A stretch of DNA of 64,000 bases from Hohaiivirga sp031546825 (GCA_031546825.1 JAVBJU010000024.1:1-64000); one strand, 5' to 3'. Shown: positions 35,077-44,616, counted from the stretch's first letter. A program made the numbers and translations. The notes: generated by a model from the sequence alone, not told the origin.

Positions 35077-35400
35077 GGAACTCTCCAAAGTAGCAATCTG
35101 GGCACCGCTATTAAAAATAGCGGTGTTCCGACATCGCTTGATTCTCAACTTGTTGAGGTATTGTTTTCGATAGATTTTTTCAATTTAATTCGACTTTAAT
35201 GCGCTAGATTATAATTAGTTTAATCTAATAAATGTGGATAGATTGATTTATTAAAATCATTTTCTCCATGGAAACCATCATGTTGAGTCGTTTATTCGAG
35301 TAAATCTAATCTACAGACAGCATTGGCTTGAGATTTCAAAGACTTGAAGGTTTTGCAGGAAACGGGTGTCGTCGCACAGCTGTTTGCATCACAATGGCAT
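35077..35400. other. AT-rich control region between the porin and ada-like gene
   Basis: About 320 bases without a gene. It is much more AT-rich than the flanks and contains several TAGATT/AATCTA motifs, including the inverted pair at 35205-35227. It likely holds the porin promoter. Confidence 0.4.
35205..35227. promoter_or_regulatory. Inverted repeat TAGATTA-N9-TAATCTA upstream of the porin
   Basis: Exact 7-base arms 35205-35211 and 35221-35227; related TAGATT and AATCTA words recur within 100 bases. It may be a regulator site for the porin gene; chance is possible in such AT-rich sequence. Confidence 0.3.
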
Positions 35401-35697
35401 ATGGTCAGCTCTCGCAATGCACCCGCAATACCCTCCACGGACTGGCGCCCGCCAGAGCGTCATGTTGTGCCGTTGCATGAAACGGATGATGACAAATGGC
35501 GTGTGGTGGTCGCCCGTGATAGGGCCGCGCGCGGCCACTTTTTCCTGGCTGTCAGAACAACAGGAATCTACTGCGCCCCCGGCTGTTGCGCGCGTACCCC
35601 GTTGCGCAAGAATGTCATATTCTTTGCGAGCTATTCTGCTGCCGAAGATGCGGGGTTTCGGGCCTGCAAACGATGCCGTCCCAGCGAGGGCGGATAG
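35401..35697 (+). CDS. Stand-alone Ada metal-binding domain
   Basis: The 98-residue protein equals the N-terminal Ada zinc domain: DDKWRVVVARDRAARGHFFLAVRTTGIYC-type sequence, the Cys pair in GIYCAPGCCART and the second pair in FRACKRCRP. In Ada the first of these Cys residues accepts a methyl group from damaged DNA backbone phosphates. It ends at CRPSEGG; the AraC-type and O6-methyltransferase domains are missing. It may be a broken ada gene or a working mini-sensor. ATG 35401 is used; TTG 35344 would be longer. Confidence 0.7.
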   Translation: MVSSRNAPAIPSTDWRPPERHVVPLHETDDDKWRVVVARDRAARGHFFLAVRTTGIYCAPGCCARTPLRKNVIFFASYSAAEDAGFRACKRCRPSEGG

Positions 35698-35767
35698 CCC
35701 GGCTGTTTCGACCTGTCGGCATCTCAACAGATGAAGGACTTGACGTTTTCAGGAGCGATGGGCATAT

Positions 35768-35787
35768 GAGAATGAATGTTCATTCTC
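35768..35787. promoter_or_regulatory. Operator of the TetR regulator
   Basis: GAGAATGAATGTTCATTCTC is a perfect 9+2+9 palindrome, ending 13 bases before the tetR ATG. It is of the AATGAATG-type found upstream of RND efflux operons and suggests autoregulation of the whole tetR-MFP-RND unit. Confidence 0.8.
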
Positions 35788-35800
35788 TCTGGGTAGGTTT

Positions 35801-36436
35801 ATGCAGCTTCAGTCGCCCGTCACTGCGCCCGAACTATCGGCGCGTGCCATTCATATTCTTGAATCGGCCGAGCGGTGCTTTGCCCGCAACGGGTTTCATC
35901 GTGCCACCATGCAGGATGTGGCCCGCGAAGCGGCCATGAGCCCTGGCAACCTGTATCGTTATTTTCCGTCAAAGTCGGAGATGGTGGCTGGGCTGATTGC
36001 CCGCGACCGGGCGATGGTTGCGGAAAAGCTCGAGATCATCAAGGCTCAGAACAACTTTCGCGATGCTTTTCTGAAATTGTGCTGGAGCTATCTGGCGCAT
36101 GAGCCGCAGGAGCGGATCGCGCTGTGGATCGAAATATGGGCCGAGGCCACCCATAACCCGGACATCGCGTCATTGACTGCGCGCTGTGACGAAGACAATG
36201 GCAAGATGCTTTTTGCGATGTTTGAAAACGCCAAAGTGGGCGGGCAGTTGCCGCCGCAGTTCGACTCTGGCGCTTTTCTCGACCTTTTGCTGGTGATGAG
36301 CAACGGACTTCTGGTGCAGCGCGCGCTTCTGCGCGGCTTCGACCCGGAGCGGGCGCTCGCCCAGATCGACACTTTATTACAAGCGGCCGTGCAGGGCACC
36401 CTCGCTTTGCCGCCTCGCGCTAAGGATACTGAATAA
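35801..36436 (+). CDS. TetR-family repressor of the RND operon
   Basis: The 211-residue protein has the TetR DNA-binding helix-turn-helix at residues 15-62 (AERCFARNGFHRATMQDVAREAAMSPGNLYRYFPSKSEMVAGL) — given here in pieces of the family pattern — and an all-helical ligand domain. It overlaps the adaptor gene start by one base (TAATG), so it is co-transcribed with the pump it presumably controls. Confidence 0.88.
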   Translation: MQLQSPVTAPELSARAIHILESAERCFARNGFHRATMQDVAREAAMSPGNLYRYFPSKSEMVAGLIARDRAMVAEKLEIIKAQNNFRDAFLKLCWSYLAHEPQERIALWIEIWAEATHNPDIASLTARCDEDNGKMLFAMFENAKVGGQLPPQFDSGAFLDLLLVMSNGLLVQRALLRGFDPERALAQIDTLLQAAVQGTLALPPRAKDTE

Positions 36437-37710
36437 TGGCAAATCGCCAATTTAATTTAGGGAATATGGAACACCTTGTGGAGACCATCCGCGCACAGGG
36501 GAAATACCTCATGCGGAAAGTCGCTCTGAGAGTAAACGCGCAGCGCGCGGCTCCGAAAACCACGAAAAAGAAAATGATGATCGGTGGCGCTTTGTGCCTT
36601 GCTGTTGTGGGTTCCGTGGCGCTGTTGCGGTCGCCTTCCGCCGGGGAGGCTGCGCCGACGGTGCTCGCGCCCCTGGTGAGCGTCGCGGAAGCGAAGATGC
36701 GCGATGTCATCGACCGCGCCGCCGTCACCGGGACATTGGTGCCCTTTGATGAAATTCTGGTGACGCCGGAAATTGATGGCTACCGCATCGTCGCCGTGCT
36801 GGTTGATGAGGGGGCGCGTGTTGAAAAGGGGCAGGTGCTGGCTCGTCTTTCCCGCGATATTCTCGACGCCCAGATGACGCAACTGACCGCCGCCATCGAG
36901 CAGGCGAAAAATCAGATTATTCAGGCCGAAGCCGCCAATATCGAAGCCCAGCAATCCCTGCAACGCACCATGACGCTGAGCCGTTCCGGCAACAGCACCG
37001 AAGCAACGCTCGAACAGAAGCAATCACTTGCGCGCGCCGCTGAAGGGCGCCTCAATGCGGCGCGTAACGGGCTTGTCATCGCCGAAGCGCAACGCACCGA
37101 ACTCGGTGTCCGGCTGGAGCGCACCGATATCCGCGCCCCCGAGGCGGGCATTGTCAGCCGCAAGATCGCGCGCATCGGTGCGGTTGCCTCGGCGGCCAGC
37201 GAGCCGTTGTTTCGTATCATTGCGCTTGGGCGCATCGAACTTGAAGCCGATGTGACCGAATACCAGTTGCCGCGCCTGCATGAAGGTGCTCCGGCGATTG
37301 TCACGCTGGATGCCGGGCATAAGGTTGAAGGCCAGGTGCGGCTTGTTTCGCCCGAGGTTGATCGTAAGACCCGGCTTGGCAAGGTGCGCATTGCCGTGCC
37401 GTCCGAGAGCGGATTGCGTATCGGTGCGTTTGCTTATGCCACCATTGAATTGGCGCGCAAGGCTGCCATTGCGGTTCCGTCCACGGCTGTCATCTATGGC
37501 GTTGAGGGGCCAAGCCTGCAGGTGGTGCGGGATAGCCGCGTTGTGACGCGGCGCGTCACGGTTGGCTTGTCCGGTGAAGGCTTTGTTGAGGTCATTGGTG
37601 ACGTTAAGGACGGCGATCAGATCGTTGCCCGCGCCGGAAGCTTCCTGCAGGATGGCGATGCCGTGCGCACTGTGCCCGCCGCCACCGCTGCGGTCAAAGA
37701 GGCCCGCTGA
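36436..37710 (+). CDS. RND efflux periplasmic adaptor (MFP)
   Basis: The 424-residue protein has an N-terminal membrane anchor (KMMIGGALCLAVVGSVALL, about residue 50), a lipoyl/hairpin region (GTLVPFDEILVTPEIDGYRI, VDEGARVEKGQVLARL), a coiled coil with Gln/Ala-rich repeats and the beta-barrel. It joins the pump to an outer-membrane channel. Its stop overlaps the pump ATG (TGATG). No outer-membrane factor gene is nearby. Confidence 0.92.
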   Translation: MANRQFNLGNMEHLVETIRAQGKYLMRKVALRVNAQRAAPKTTKKKMMIGGALCLAVVGSVALLRSPSAGEAAPTVLAPLVSVAEAKMRDVIDRAAVTGTLVPFDEILVTPEIDGYRIVAVLVDEGARVEKGQVLARLSRDILDAQMTQLTAAIEQAKNQIIQAEAANIEAQQSLQRTMTLSRSGNSTEATLEQKQSLARAAEGRLNAARNGLVIAEAQRTELGVRLERTDIRAPEAGIVSRKIARIGAVASAASEPLFRIIALGRIELEADVTEYQLPRLHEGAPAIVTLDAGHKVEGQVRLVSPEVDRKTRLGKVRIAVPSESGLRIGAFAYATIELARKAAIAVPSTAVIYGVEGPSLQVVRDSRVVTRRVTVGLSGEGFVEVIGDVKDGDQIVARAGSFLQDGDAVRTVPAATAAVKEAR

Positions 37711-40700
37711 TGCGTTTGAATATTTCGGCCTGGGCCATCCGCAAACCCATTCCCGCCATTGTGCTGTTCATCGTATTGACGGTGCTCGGCATTTTCAGCT
37801 TTTCGCATTTGCCGATCACACGGTTTCCCAACATTGATCTGCCCATTATCTCGATCACCGTGACCCAGGCGGGCGCTGCGCCCTCTGAGTTGCAAAACCA
37901 GGTGACGAAGCGGGTCGAGGATGCTGTGGCCGGGGTGAATGGTGTCAAACACATAATGTCGGCCATCTCGGAAGGCGTATCGACCACCACCATCGAGTTT
38001 CAGATCGAAATAAATTCCGACCGCGCATTGAACGATGTGAAGGATGCCATCGCCAAGATACGTGTCGACCTGCCGCGCTCCATTGACGAGCCCATCGTCC
38101 AGCGCTTCGATATTGCTGGTCTGCCCATTGCCACCTATGCCGCCTTCGCCCCGGCAATGACGCCGGAAGATGTATCGTGGTTTGTCGATGACGTGGTGGC
38201 GCGCGCCCTGCAAAGCGTACCGGGTGTGGCGCAGATCCGCCGCAGCGGCGGCGCTGACCGTGAAATCCGCGTGACGTTGCGCCCAGAGCGGTTGTTGTCG
38301 CTCGGCATCACTGCCGCCGAGGTTAATCAGCAACTGCGCTTGACCAGTGTCGATCTCACCGGCGGGCGCGGCGAACTCGGCGGGCAGGAGCAGTCGATCC
38401 GCACCCTCGGAGGCGCGCAGTCGCTCGATAATCTCGCTGCGACCAATATTGTGCTTTCCGGTGGCCGCAAGGTGCGGCTCGATGAATTGGCAACCATCAC
38501 TGACTCTTCGGAAGAGCCGCGCATGTTTGCCCGTTTCAACGGCACGCCGGTGGTTTCCTTTGCCATATCCCGCGCTTCAGGCGCGAGCGATGCGACCGTC
38601 GCGGTCGGGGTGCAAAAACGCATTGCCGAGATCAACCAGCAATACCCCGATGTGCGCCTTGAGTTGATTGACACCGAAGTGACCTACACGGTTGGCAATT
38701 ACGAATCTGCCATGCACACGCTCATTGAAGGGGCGGTGCTTGCGGTGATCGTGGTGTTCTTCTTCCTGCGCGACTGGCGAGCCACGGCAATCGCCGCTGT
38801 GGCTTTGCCCTTGTCGGTGCTGCCCACCTTCTGGGTCATTTCCTGGCTTGGTTTTTCACTGAACCTTGTGAGCCTTCTCGGTATCACGCTGGTTACAGGT
38901 ATTCTCGTCGATGACGCCATCGTTGAGATCGAAAACATCGTGCGCCATATGCGCATGGGCAAATCGCCCTACCGCGCCTCCCTTGAGGCTGCCGATGAGA
39001 TCGGGCTTGCGGTGATCGCCATCACCTTTTCCATTGTCGCGGTGTTCGTGCCGGTGAGCTTCATGAAGGGCATCGCCGGTCAGTATTTCAAGCAGTTCGG
39101 CATCACGGTTGCGGTTGCTGTGCTGTTTTCGCTGCTGGTTGCGCGCCTTATTACCCCGTTGCTCGCCGCCTATTTCCTGAAGCCCCACGAAGCGGTGGAG
39201 GAGCGTGATGGGCCGATCATGCGGTTTTATACGCGGCTCGTTGATTGGTCTGTACGCCACAAATACCGCACGTTGGCGCTGGGGGCGGGCTTCTTCATCC
39301 TGTCCATCATGTCGACAGGTCTGTTGCCGTCGGGCTTCATGCCGCAGGAGGACGTGAACCGCTCGATCTTCATTGTCGAATTGCCGCCCGGTGCGCGGTT
39401 GGACGATACCCGCCAGGTGACCGATGAAATGACACGCCGGTTGCGCACCATGTCCGAGGTGCATTCGGTGATTGTGTCCGGTGGTATCAAGGTGCCGCAA
39501 GGGCAGGATATCCGCACGGCGACGTTGATTATCAATTTCGTGCCAAAGGATGAGCGCAAGCTGACGCAGTCACAACTGCAAACCAAGATTTCTGGCATGT
39601 TCACGGAACTGCCGGATGTGCGCTTCTATTTGCTCAACGATAATGGCCAACGCGCTTTCAGTCTCACAGTGGCGGGAGCCGACGAACAGGCGGTGATTGC
39701 CACCGCCAACGCCATGCAGCGCGAGATGCGCGCTATCCCGATGCTGGAAAACGTTTATTCCACCGTGCCGCTTGACCGCCCGGAAATTCGCCTCAAACCG
39801 CGAGCTGGCGTTGCGGCTGAGCTTGGCGTCTCCACCGATGTGATCGCCGAAACCATCCGGGTGGCGACGATGGGGGATATCGAGGCCAATCTGGCCAAGT
39901 TCAATTCAGGGACGCGGCAAATTCCCATCCGGGTGCAATTGCCTGACGCGGCGCGGGCAGATCTCGTGCTGCTGCGAACCCTTAAAGTGCCCACCGCCGC
40001 CGGTCCGGTGCCGCTTGATGCTGTGGCGGAGGTGGAATTGGGCCGCGGCCCGTCTTCCATCGACCGCTACGATCGCGCTTTGCGCATTGCCATGGAAGGC
40101 GACATGAAGGGGTCGGATGCGCTTGGTGAGGCGGTCGATGCCGTGATGGCGCTGCCCTCGGTCAAGAACCGTCCGGCGGGTGTTGAAATACGTCAGTTCG
40201 GTGATGTCGAGGTGATGAACGAGGTGTTTTCCGGCTTTGCCCAGGCGATGGGTATCGGCATCATGTTGGTGCTTGGCGTGCTGGTGTTGTTGTTTGCCAA
40301 CTTCCTCCAGCCGTTTACCATTCTGCTGTCGTTACCACTGTCTATTGGCGGTGCCATTCTAGCGCTGCTTCTCACGCGCAACTCCATTTCGATGCCGGTG
40401 GTGATCGGCTTCCTGATGCTGATGGGCATTGTCACCAAGAACGCCATCATGCTGGTTGATTTTGCAGTGGAGCGTGTCGCGGAAGGGTGGAACCACATCG
40501 ACGCCATCGTTGATGCGGGTAGAAAGCGCGCGCGCCCCATCGTCATGACTTCTTTGGCGATGGTTGCTGGCATGGTGCCCAGCGCGCTGGCCATCGGTGC
40601 CGGCGGCGAGTTCCGCGCACCCATGGCGATTGCGGTGATGGGCGGCCTTGTGGTTTCGACCGCGCTGTCGCTCATCTTCGTGCCCGCTTTCTTTATCCTT

Positions 40701-40790
40701 ATCGACGACTTGTCGCGGTTCCTGACCGGGAAACTCGGCAAGCTCGTGGGGGACAAGGATGAGGAGGGCGATGCTCCCGCCCATCATTAA
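37710..40790 (+). CDS. RND efflux pump (HAE1 type)
   Basis: The 1026-residue AcrB-like permease has the usual two halves of membrane helices and large periplasmic loops: N-terminal RKPIPAIVLFIVLTVLGIFS, helix 4 GITLVTGILVDDAIVEIENI with the proton-relay Asp pair, and the second-half GFLMLMGIVTKNAIMLVDFA. Members expel hydrophobic or amphiphilic drugs using proton influx. It is the last gene of the tetR-MFP-RND unit; a GC hairpin follows. Confidence 0.93.
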   Translation: MRLNISAWAIRKPIPAIVLFIVLTVLGIFSFSHLPITRFPNIDLPIISITVTQAGAAPSELQNQVTKRVEDAVAGVNGVKHIMSAISEGVSTTTIEFQIEINSDRALNDVKDAIAKIRVDLPRSIDEPIVQRFDIAGLPIATYAAFAPAMTPEDVSWFVDDVVARALQSVPGVAQIRRSGGADREIRVTLRPERLLSLGITAAEVNQQLRLTSVDLTGGRGELGGQEQSIRTLGGAQSLDNLAATNIVLSGGRKVRLDELATITDSSEEPRMFARFNGTPVVSFAISRASGASDATVAVGVQKRIAEINQQYPDVRLELIDTEVTYTVGNYESAMHTLIEGAVLAVIVVFFFLRDWRATAIAAVALPLSVLPTFWVISWLGFSLNLVSLLGITLVTGILVDDAIVEIENIVRHMRMGKSPYRASLEAADEIGLAVIAITFSIVAVFVPVSFMKGIAGQYFKQFGITVAVAVLFSLLVARLITPLLAAYFLKPHEAVEERDGPIMRFYTRLVDWSVRHKYRTLALGAGFFILSIMSTGLLPSGFMPQEDVNRSIFIVELPPGARLDDTRQVTDEMTRRLRTMSEVHSVIVSGGIKVPQGQDIRTATLIINFVPKDERKLTQSQLQTKISGMFTELPDVRFYLLNDNGQRAFSLTVAGADEQAVIATANAMQREMRAIPMLENVYSTVPLDRPEIRLKPRAGVAAELGVSTDVIAETIRVATMGDIEANLAKFNSGTRQIPIRVQLPDAARADLVLLRTLKVPTAAGPVPLDAVAEVELGRGPSSIDRYDRALRIAMEGDMKGSDALGEAVDAVMALPSVKNRPAGVEIRQFGDVEVMNEVFSGFAQAMGIGIMLVLGVLVLLFANFLQPFTILLSLPLSIGGAILALLLTRNSISMPVVIGFLMLMGIVTKNAIMLVDFAVERVAEGWNHIDAIVDAGRKRARPIVMTSLAMVAGMVPSALAIGAGGEFRAPMAIAVMGGLVVSTALSLIFVPAFFILIDDLSRFLTGKLGKLVGDKDEEGDAPAHH

Positions 40791-40796
40791 ATTAAC

Positions 40797-40835
40797 GCGC
40801 GGGCTGGTTCCTTCATGTCTGGCACCAGCCCGCGC
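40797..40835 (+). terminator. Terminator-like hairpin after the RND operon
   Basis: GCGCGGGCTGG and CCAGCCCGCGC are exact 11-base inverted repeats with a 17-base loop. A run of seven T appears about 20 bases later, so termination may be imperfect. Confidence 0.6.
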
Positions 40836-40966
40836 ACATGAAAAATATTGCTGCGTTTTTTTGACCTCTGGACAGCATATACGTCCGCGCTTAAACCCTG
40901 AGCCGTCGCCTCAGGGGATTGGAACGGCGTTTTCCGGTTGATCCCCTCGTGTGTCGGGAGGGATCC

Positions 40967-42448
40967 ATGAAATTCAAGCTGCCATCATCTTATACCATTC
41001 TGTTTCTCATCATTGCTGTTGTTGCAGTGCTGACATGGATTGTGCCTGCGGGCGAATATGACAAGGTTCAGGGTGGCAAGGCCCTTATTGCGGGCACTTA
41101 TCATAGCGTGAAGCAGAACCCGCAAGGTTTGTTCGAGGTGCTGAAAGCGCCAATCAATGGTTTCCTTGGCACCAAGGCCACCAGCGGCGCCGTGGAAATC
41201 TCGCTGTTCATCCTTATCATCGGCGGGTTCCTTGGGGTTATCACCAAGACCGGGGCGATGGATGCGGGCATCGCGCTCACCGTGCGCAAATGCGATGGCG
41301 ACGCCACGAAGCTCATTCCGCTACTGATGCTGCTGACCGGCCTCGGCGGGACCACCTTCGGCATGTCGGAAGAATGCGTTGCCTTTCTGCCGCTGGTGCT
41401 GCCGATCATGCTGGCAACCCGGCTTGACCCGATTGTCGGTGTCGCCTGTCTGTTACTTGGCGCAAAAATTGGCACGCTCGGCTCAACCGTCAACCCGTTC
41501 GCCACGGGCGTGGCCTCCGAAGCCATCAAGATTTCCATCGCTTCCGGCATGAACTGGCGCATCCTGATCTGGGTCACCAATGTCGGGCTCGCGACCATCT
41601 ACCTTTACCGTTACGCCGTTCGTGTTGAGAAGAACGAAGCCAACTCTTTGATGGCCGACACGCTTGCCGCCGACCGCGAATACTGGAAAGGCACAGAAAC
41701 CTCGACCGGCATCACCGGTCGCCAAAAGGCCGTGTTGTGGCTGATGGGCTTCACCTTCCTGCTGATGACCGTTTCGCTAATCCCGTGGGACAGGTTCGGC
41801 GTTAACATCTTCAAGGTTTCCAACGCGTGGCTCCTCGGTTTGCCGGTGGTTGGCCCCGTGCTCGGCAAGGTCGTGATGCTCGGAGATTGGGAATTTCGGG
41901 AAATCTCGATGCTGTTCCTTTTCATGGCGGTCATCATCGGCTTTGTGGCAAGGCTCTCAGAAGAGGAAATCGTCAAGAGCTTCATCGCCGGAGCGCGCGA
42001 TCTGCTCGGCGTGTCGTTCATCGTGGCGGTGGCGCGCGGCATCCAGGTGGTGATGAATGACGGCTACATGACCGCGACCGTGCTGCACTGGGGCGAGCAG
42101 GTGCTCACCGGCCTGTCGCCTGCCGTATTCGCCGTGCTCACCTATCTGTTCTATCTGCCGCTCGGCTTCCTCATTCCGTCAACATCGGGCCTTGCGGGCG
42201 CGACCATCCCGATTACCGGTGGGCTTGCCCAGTTTGCCAATGTTCCGGCCCATGTGGTGGTGACGGCGTTCCAGAGCGCGTCTGGCATCGTCAACCTCAT
42301 CACGCCAACATCCGGCGCGCTGATGGCGGGGCTGGCGATGGGCCGCATCAACTATGGCACCTGGCTGAAATTCGTGATGAAGCTCGTCATTGCGTTGTTC
42401 GTGATTGATCTCGTCATCATCGCCGCTGCCGCAATGCTGTCGTCGTGA
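40967..42448 (+). CDS. YfcC/DcuC-family carboxylate or amino-acid carrier
   Basis: The 493-residue protein has about twelve hydrophobic helices and the conserved blocks TFGMSEECVAFLPLVLPI, LGSTVNPFATGVAS and TPTSGALMAGLA of the DcuC/YfcC family. Members move dicarboxylates or basic amino acids and their acylated forms. ATG 40967 is preceded by GGGAGG at 5 bases. The aspartoacylase-like gene starts a few bases downstream, suggesting import of an N-acyl amino acid that the enzyme then splits. Confidence 0.8.
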   Translation: MKFKLPSSYTILFLIIAVVAVLTWIVPAGEYDKVQGGKALIAGTYHSVKQNPQGLFEVLKAPINGFLGTKATSGAVEISLFILIIGGFLGVITKTGAMDAGIALTVRKCDGDATKLIPLLMLLTGLGGTTFGMSEECVAFLPLVLPIMLATRLDPIVGVACLLLGAKIGTLGSTVNPFATGVASEAIKISIASGMNWRILIWVTNVGLATIYLYRYAVRVEKNEANSLMADTLAADREYWKGTETSTGITGRQKAVLWLMGFTFLLMTVSLIPWDRFGVNIFKVSNAWLLGLPVVGPVLGKVVMLGDWEFREISMLFLFMAVIIGFVARLSEEEIVKSFIAGARDLLGVSFIVAVARGIQVVMNDGYMTATVLHWGEQVLTGLSPAVFAVLTYLFYLPLGFLIPSTSGLAGATIPITGGLAQFANVPAHVVVTAFQSASGIVNLITPTSGALMAGLAMGRINYGTWLKFVMKLVIALFVIDLVIIAAAAMLSS

Positions 42449-42465
42449 GCGGAGGGAAGGCGGCC

Positions 42466-43512
42466 ATGCCGAACCAAATCAAGGCCAAAAACGCGCCGAC
42501 ACTGCGCACGGGAAGCATTCTTGACGGCATTGAGGTCATCGACAACCTCAATGTCGAAGACCTTGCTCCCGGCCAGCATTATCGCTTCTGGTTTCAGGGT
42601 GCGGGTAACGCCCTGTCGCAACGCTGGCTGGTGCCGGTTTCCGTGATGCGCGGTGCGCGTCCGGGTCCGGTGCTGGGCTTACAGGCGCTGGTGCATGGCG
42701 ATGAGATCAACGGCGTGCGCGTATTGCAAAAGCTGCTGGCGGATATTGATCCGGCCAAACTCGCAGGCACCATTGTCGTCGTGCATATCGCCAATATGAC
42801 CGGCCTGATTGCCAATAACCGCCATTGGTCGGTGCAAACAGACGGCGGCACAGCCTATGACTTCAACCGGTTCTGGCCCGGAAAAGAGGCGGGCAATGCG
42901 GCGGAACAGCAGATTTTCCGGTTGTTCCACCACGTGCTCGCCAACAATGCCGACATGGTGATTGATCTGCATGCGCAATCCAGCGGCACGGCTTATCCGT
43001 TGATGCTTTATGCCGATTACCGCGATGCGGCCTCAAAGGCCTTGGCGGAGTTGATCCCGGCGGATCAGATCAAGATTGACGATGGTGAGGCCGGTGCAGC
43101 CGAACAGGCTTTTCTGGAAGTGGGTATTCCTTCAGTCACGCTCGAAGTGGGTGCGCCCGCCGTTTACCAGCCGGAACTCATCGACCGGGCAGTAGTTGGC
43201 CTTCTCAATGTGATGATCCACCACCGCATGATCGACCGTCCACTGGGGCCGACAGCCGCGACGGTTGGCACTTACGTGGCCAATGCCTGGGATTCCATCC
43301 GCGCCACCGTCTCGGGCTTTGCTGATATTCTGGTGTGCATCGGTGAGGATGTGCAGCAGGGGCAGCTTGTCGCCGTGCAACGCAACGCCTTCGGCGACGT
43401 GATGAAGGAATATCACGCGCCGACAGCAGGCAAGGTGGTTTCCGTGGCCACCCACCCCGTCCGCGAGGCCGGGGCGTTGCTGGTCCGTGTGATGTTCATG
43501 AAGGCTGCGTGA
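42466..43512 (+). CDS. Succinylglutamate desuccinylase/aspartoacylase-family hydrolase
   Basis: The 348-residue zinc hydrolase shows the metal ligands of M14-like deacylases: His and Glu in HGDEING (about residue 76) and the later His in VIDLHAQSSGT (about 170). The family releases amino acids from N-acyl amino acids. The C-terminal region (DVQQGQLVAVQ, HAPTAGKVVSVA) is lipoyl-like, as in the class with AAT-type tail. ATG 42466 has GGAGGGAAGG upstream; GTG 42445 overlaps the carrier stop. Confidence 0.85.
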   Translation: MPNQIKAKNAPTLRTGSILDGIEVIDNLNVEDLAPGQHYRFWFQGAGNALSQRWLVPVSVMRGARPGPVLGLQALVHGDEINGVRVLQKLLADIDPAKLAGTIVVVHIANMTGLIANNRHWSVQTDGGTAYDFNRFWPGKEAGNAAEQQIFRLFHHVLANNADMVIDLHAQSSGTAYPLMLYADYRDAASKALAELIPADQIKIDDGEAGAAEQAFLEVGIPSVTLEVGAPAVYQPELIDRAVVGLLNVMIHHRMIDRPLGPTAATVGTYVANAWDSIRATVSGFADILVCIGEDVQQGQLVAVQRNAFGDVMKEYHAPTAGKVVSVATHPVREAGALLVRVMFMKAA

Positions 43513-43540
43513 GCCGCCGGGTTAATCGCTCGCGGCCCGC

Positions 43541-44215
43541 TCACAGATTGTAGCGCACAAACATCTCTTTGGCGTTTTCGTTGTGTTGGCGGATCAGTTG
43601 TTCTGCCCGCTCGGCATCGCGGTTATGGCAGGCATCAACAAGGGCGCGATGTTCGCGGATTGAGGCTTCTTCGCGTTCGGGTGAGAATTTGCCCCGGTGG
43701 ATGAGGTGCACGCCGATGGCGGTGCGCAGTTGCTGAATCTGGCGCAGCAGGCGTGGCCAGTTGCAAGGGGCGTAGAGCGCTTCGTGGAAAGCGTGGTTCA
43801 TCTCGATGTGCTGCTGGATTGTCGCGATTGTTTCCGGTCTGATCGCGGTGAAGGGGATCAATCGGGCAATGTCGGCGTCCGTCATGCGCGGCACAGCGCG
43901 ACGGACGGCGAGCGCTTCAAGTTCGATTCGCATCGCGTAGATTTCCTCGACGATCTCGGCATTGACCTCGGTGACGAAGGTGCCCCGGCGCGGAATGCGC
44001 ACGAGCAGGCCTTCACCTTCGAGCACGGCGATCGCCTGGCGGATCGGCATGCGGCTGGTCTTGAGCGCCTGGGAAAGCTCTTTCTCGTTGATCTCTTCGC
44101 CGGGCAGGAAAAAGCCTTGGGCGAGGGCTTCACGCAGGCTCTCAAGCACAAAACTTTCCAGGGTCATCAATGCGCCGCGCTTCGCCTCGGCGAGATCATG
44201 GAGATTGGAATACAT
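43541..44215 (-). CDS. GntR-family regulator, FCD subfamily
   Basis: The 224-residue protein has an N-terminal winged helix (INEKELSQALKTSRMPIRQAI, about residues 40-62, with LVRIPRRGTFV as the wing) and a helical FCD ligand domain with metal-binding His residues (HAFHEALY, HRALVDACHNRD). It is divergent from the BKACE gene and likely represses it through the palindrome at 44463-44480, with a carboxylate as effector. Confidence 0.85.
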   Translation of the reverse strand: MYSNLHDLAEAKRGALMTLESFVLESLREALAQGFFLPGEEINEKELSQALKTSRMPIRQAIAVLEGEGLLVRIPRRGTFVTEVNAEIVEEIYAMRIELEALAVRRAVPRMTDADIARLIPFTAIRPETIATIQQHIEMNHAFHEALYAPCNWPRLLRQIQQLRTAIGVHLIHRGKFSPEREEASIREHRALVDACHNRDAERAEQLIRQHNENAKEMFVRYNL

Positions 44216-44353
44216 CGGGTCTCCTTAAACGTGCGAAGCCGTGTCGAGTGCGTCGCTACTGCCGAAATTGCAAGGCATGCGACGGGAATCACCCGCCATT
44301 CCGCTTTTTTGTCTTCGTAGGGCTTTCTGGTTCGGACGGGAACCCTCCGAGGT

Positions 44354-44383
44354 CAAATTGTGTTTACGGCAAAACATAATTTG
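44354..44383. promoter_or_regulatory. 12-base inverted repeat, possible second operator or terminator
   Basis: CAAATTGTGTTT (44354-44365) pairs with AAACATAATTTG (44372-44383) at 11 of 12 positions, with a 6-base loop. It may be a second regulator site or an RNA hairpin. Confidence 0.45.
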
Positions 44384-44440
44384 ATCCGGTTTCGGTTCAG
44401 GCCTGCACCTTGCGAAGACCCCCTCAGCTTAATCGCAGCA

Positions 44441-44480
44441 TTGACAAAAACCAAGTGTTCTGTATTTTGGATCCAAAATA
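44441..44480 (+). promoter_or_regulatory. BKACE promoter with GntR operator over the -10 box
   Basis: TTGACA (44441-44446) is followed after 16 bases by TATTTT (44463-44468). The -10 lies inside the perfect 18-base palindrome TATTTTGGATCCAAAATA (44463-44480). An FCD regulator bound there would block RNA polymerase. Confidence 0.7.
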
Positions 44481-44616
44481 TTTTATCCACTTCAAGGCGG
44501 GTCCACGGTCGCGTTCGTTCTGATGTATTGCTTGGTTCCATCGGCCCCAGCGGCCTAAAAGAACCAGATCAGGATCGCGCCGTTCCCGCGCCATTTCGGA
44601 ATGGGGCGTAACCATT

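Larger units (their letters stand above)
44216..44616. other. Divergent control region between gntR and BKACE genes
   Basis: This 400-base stretch has no gene. It contains the imperfect inverted repeat at 44354-44383 and the promoter/operator at 44441-44480. It looks like the switch of the BKACE locus. Confidence 0.5.
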
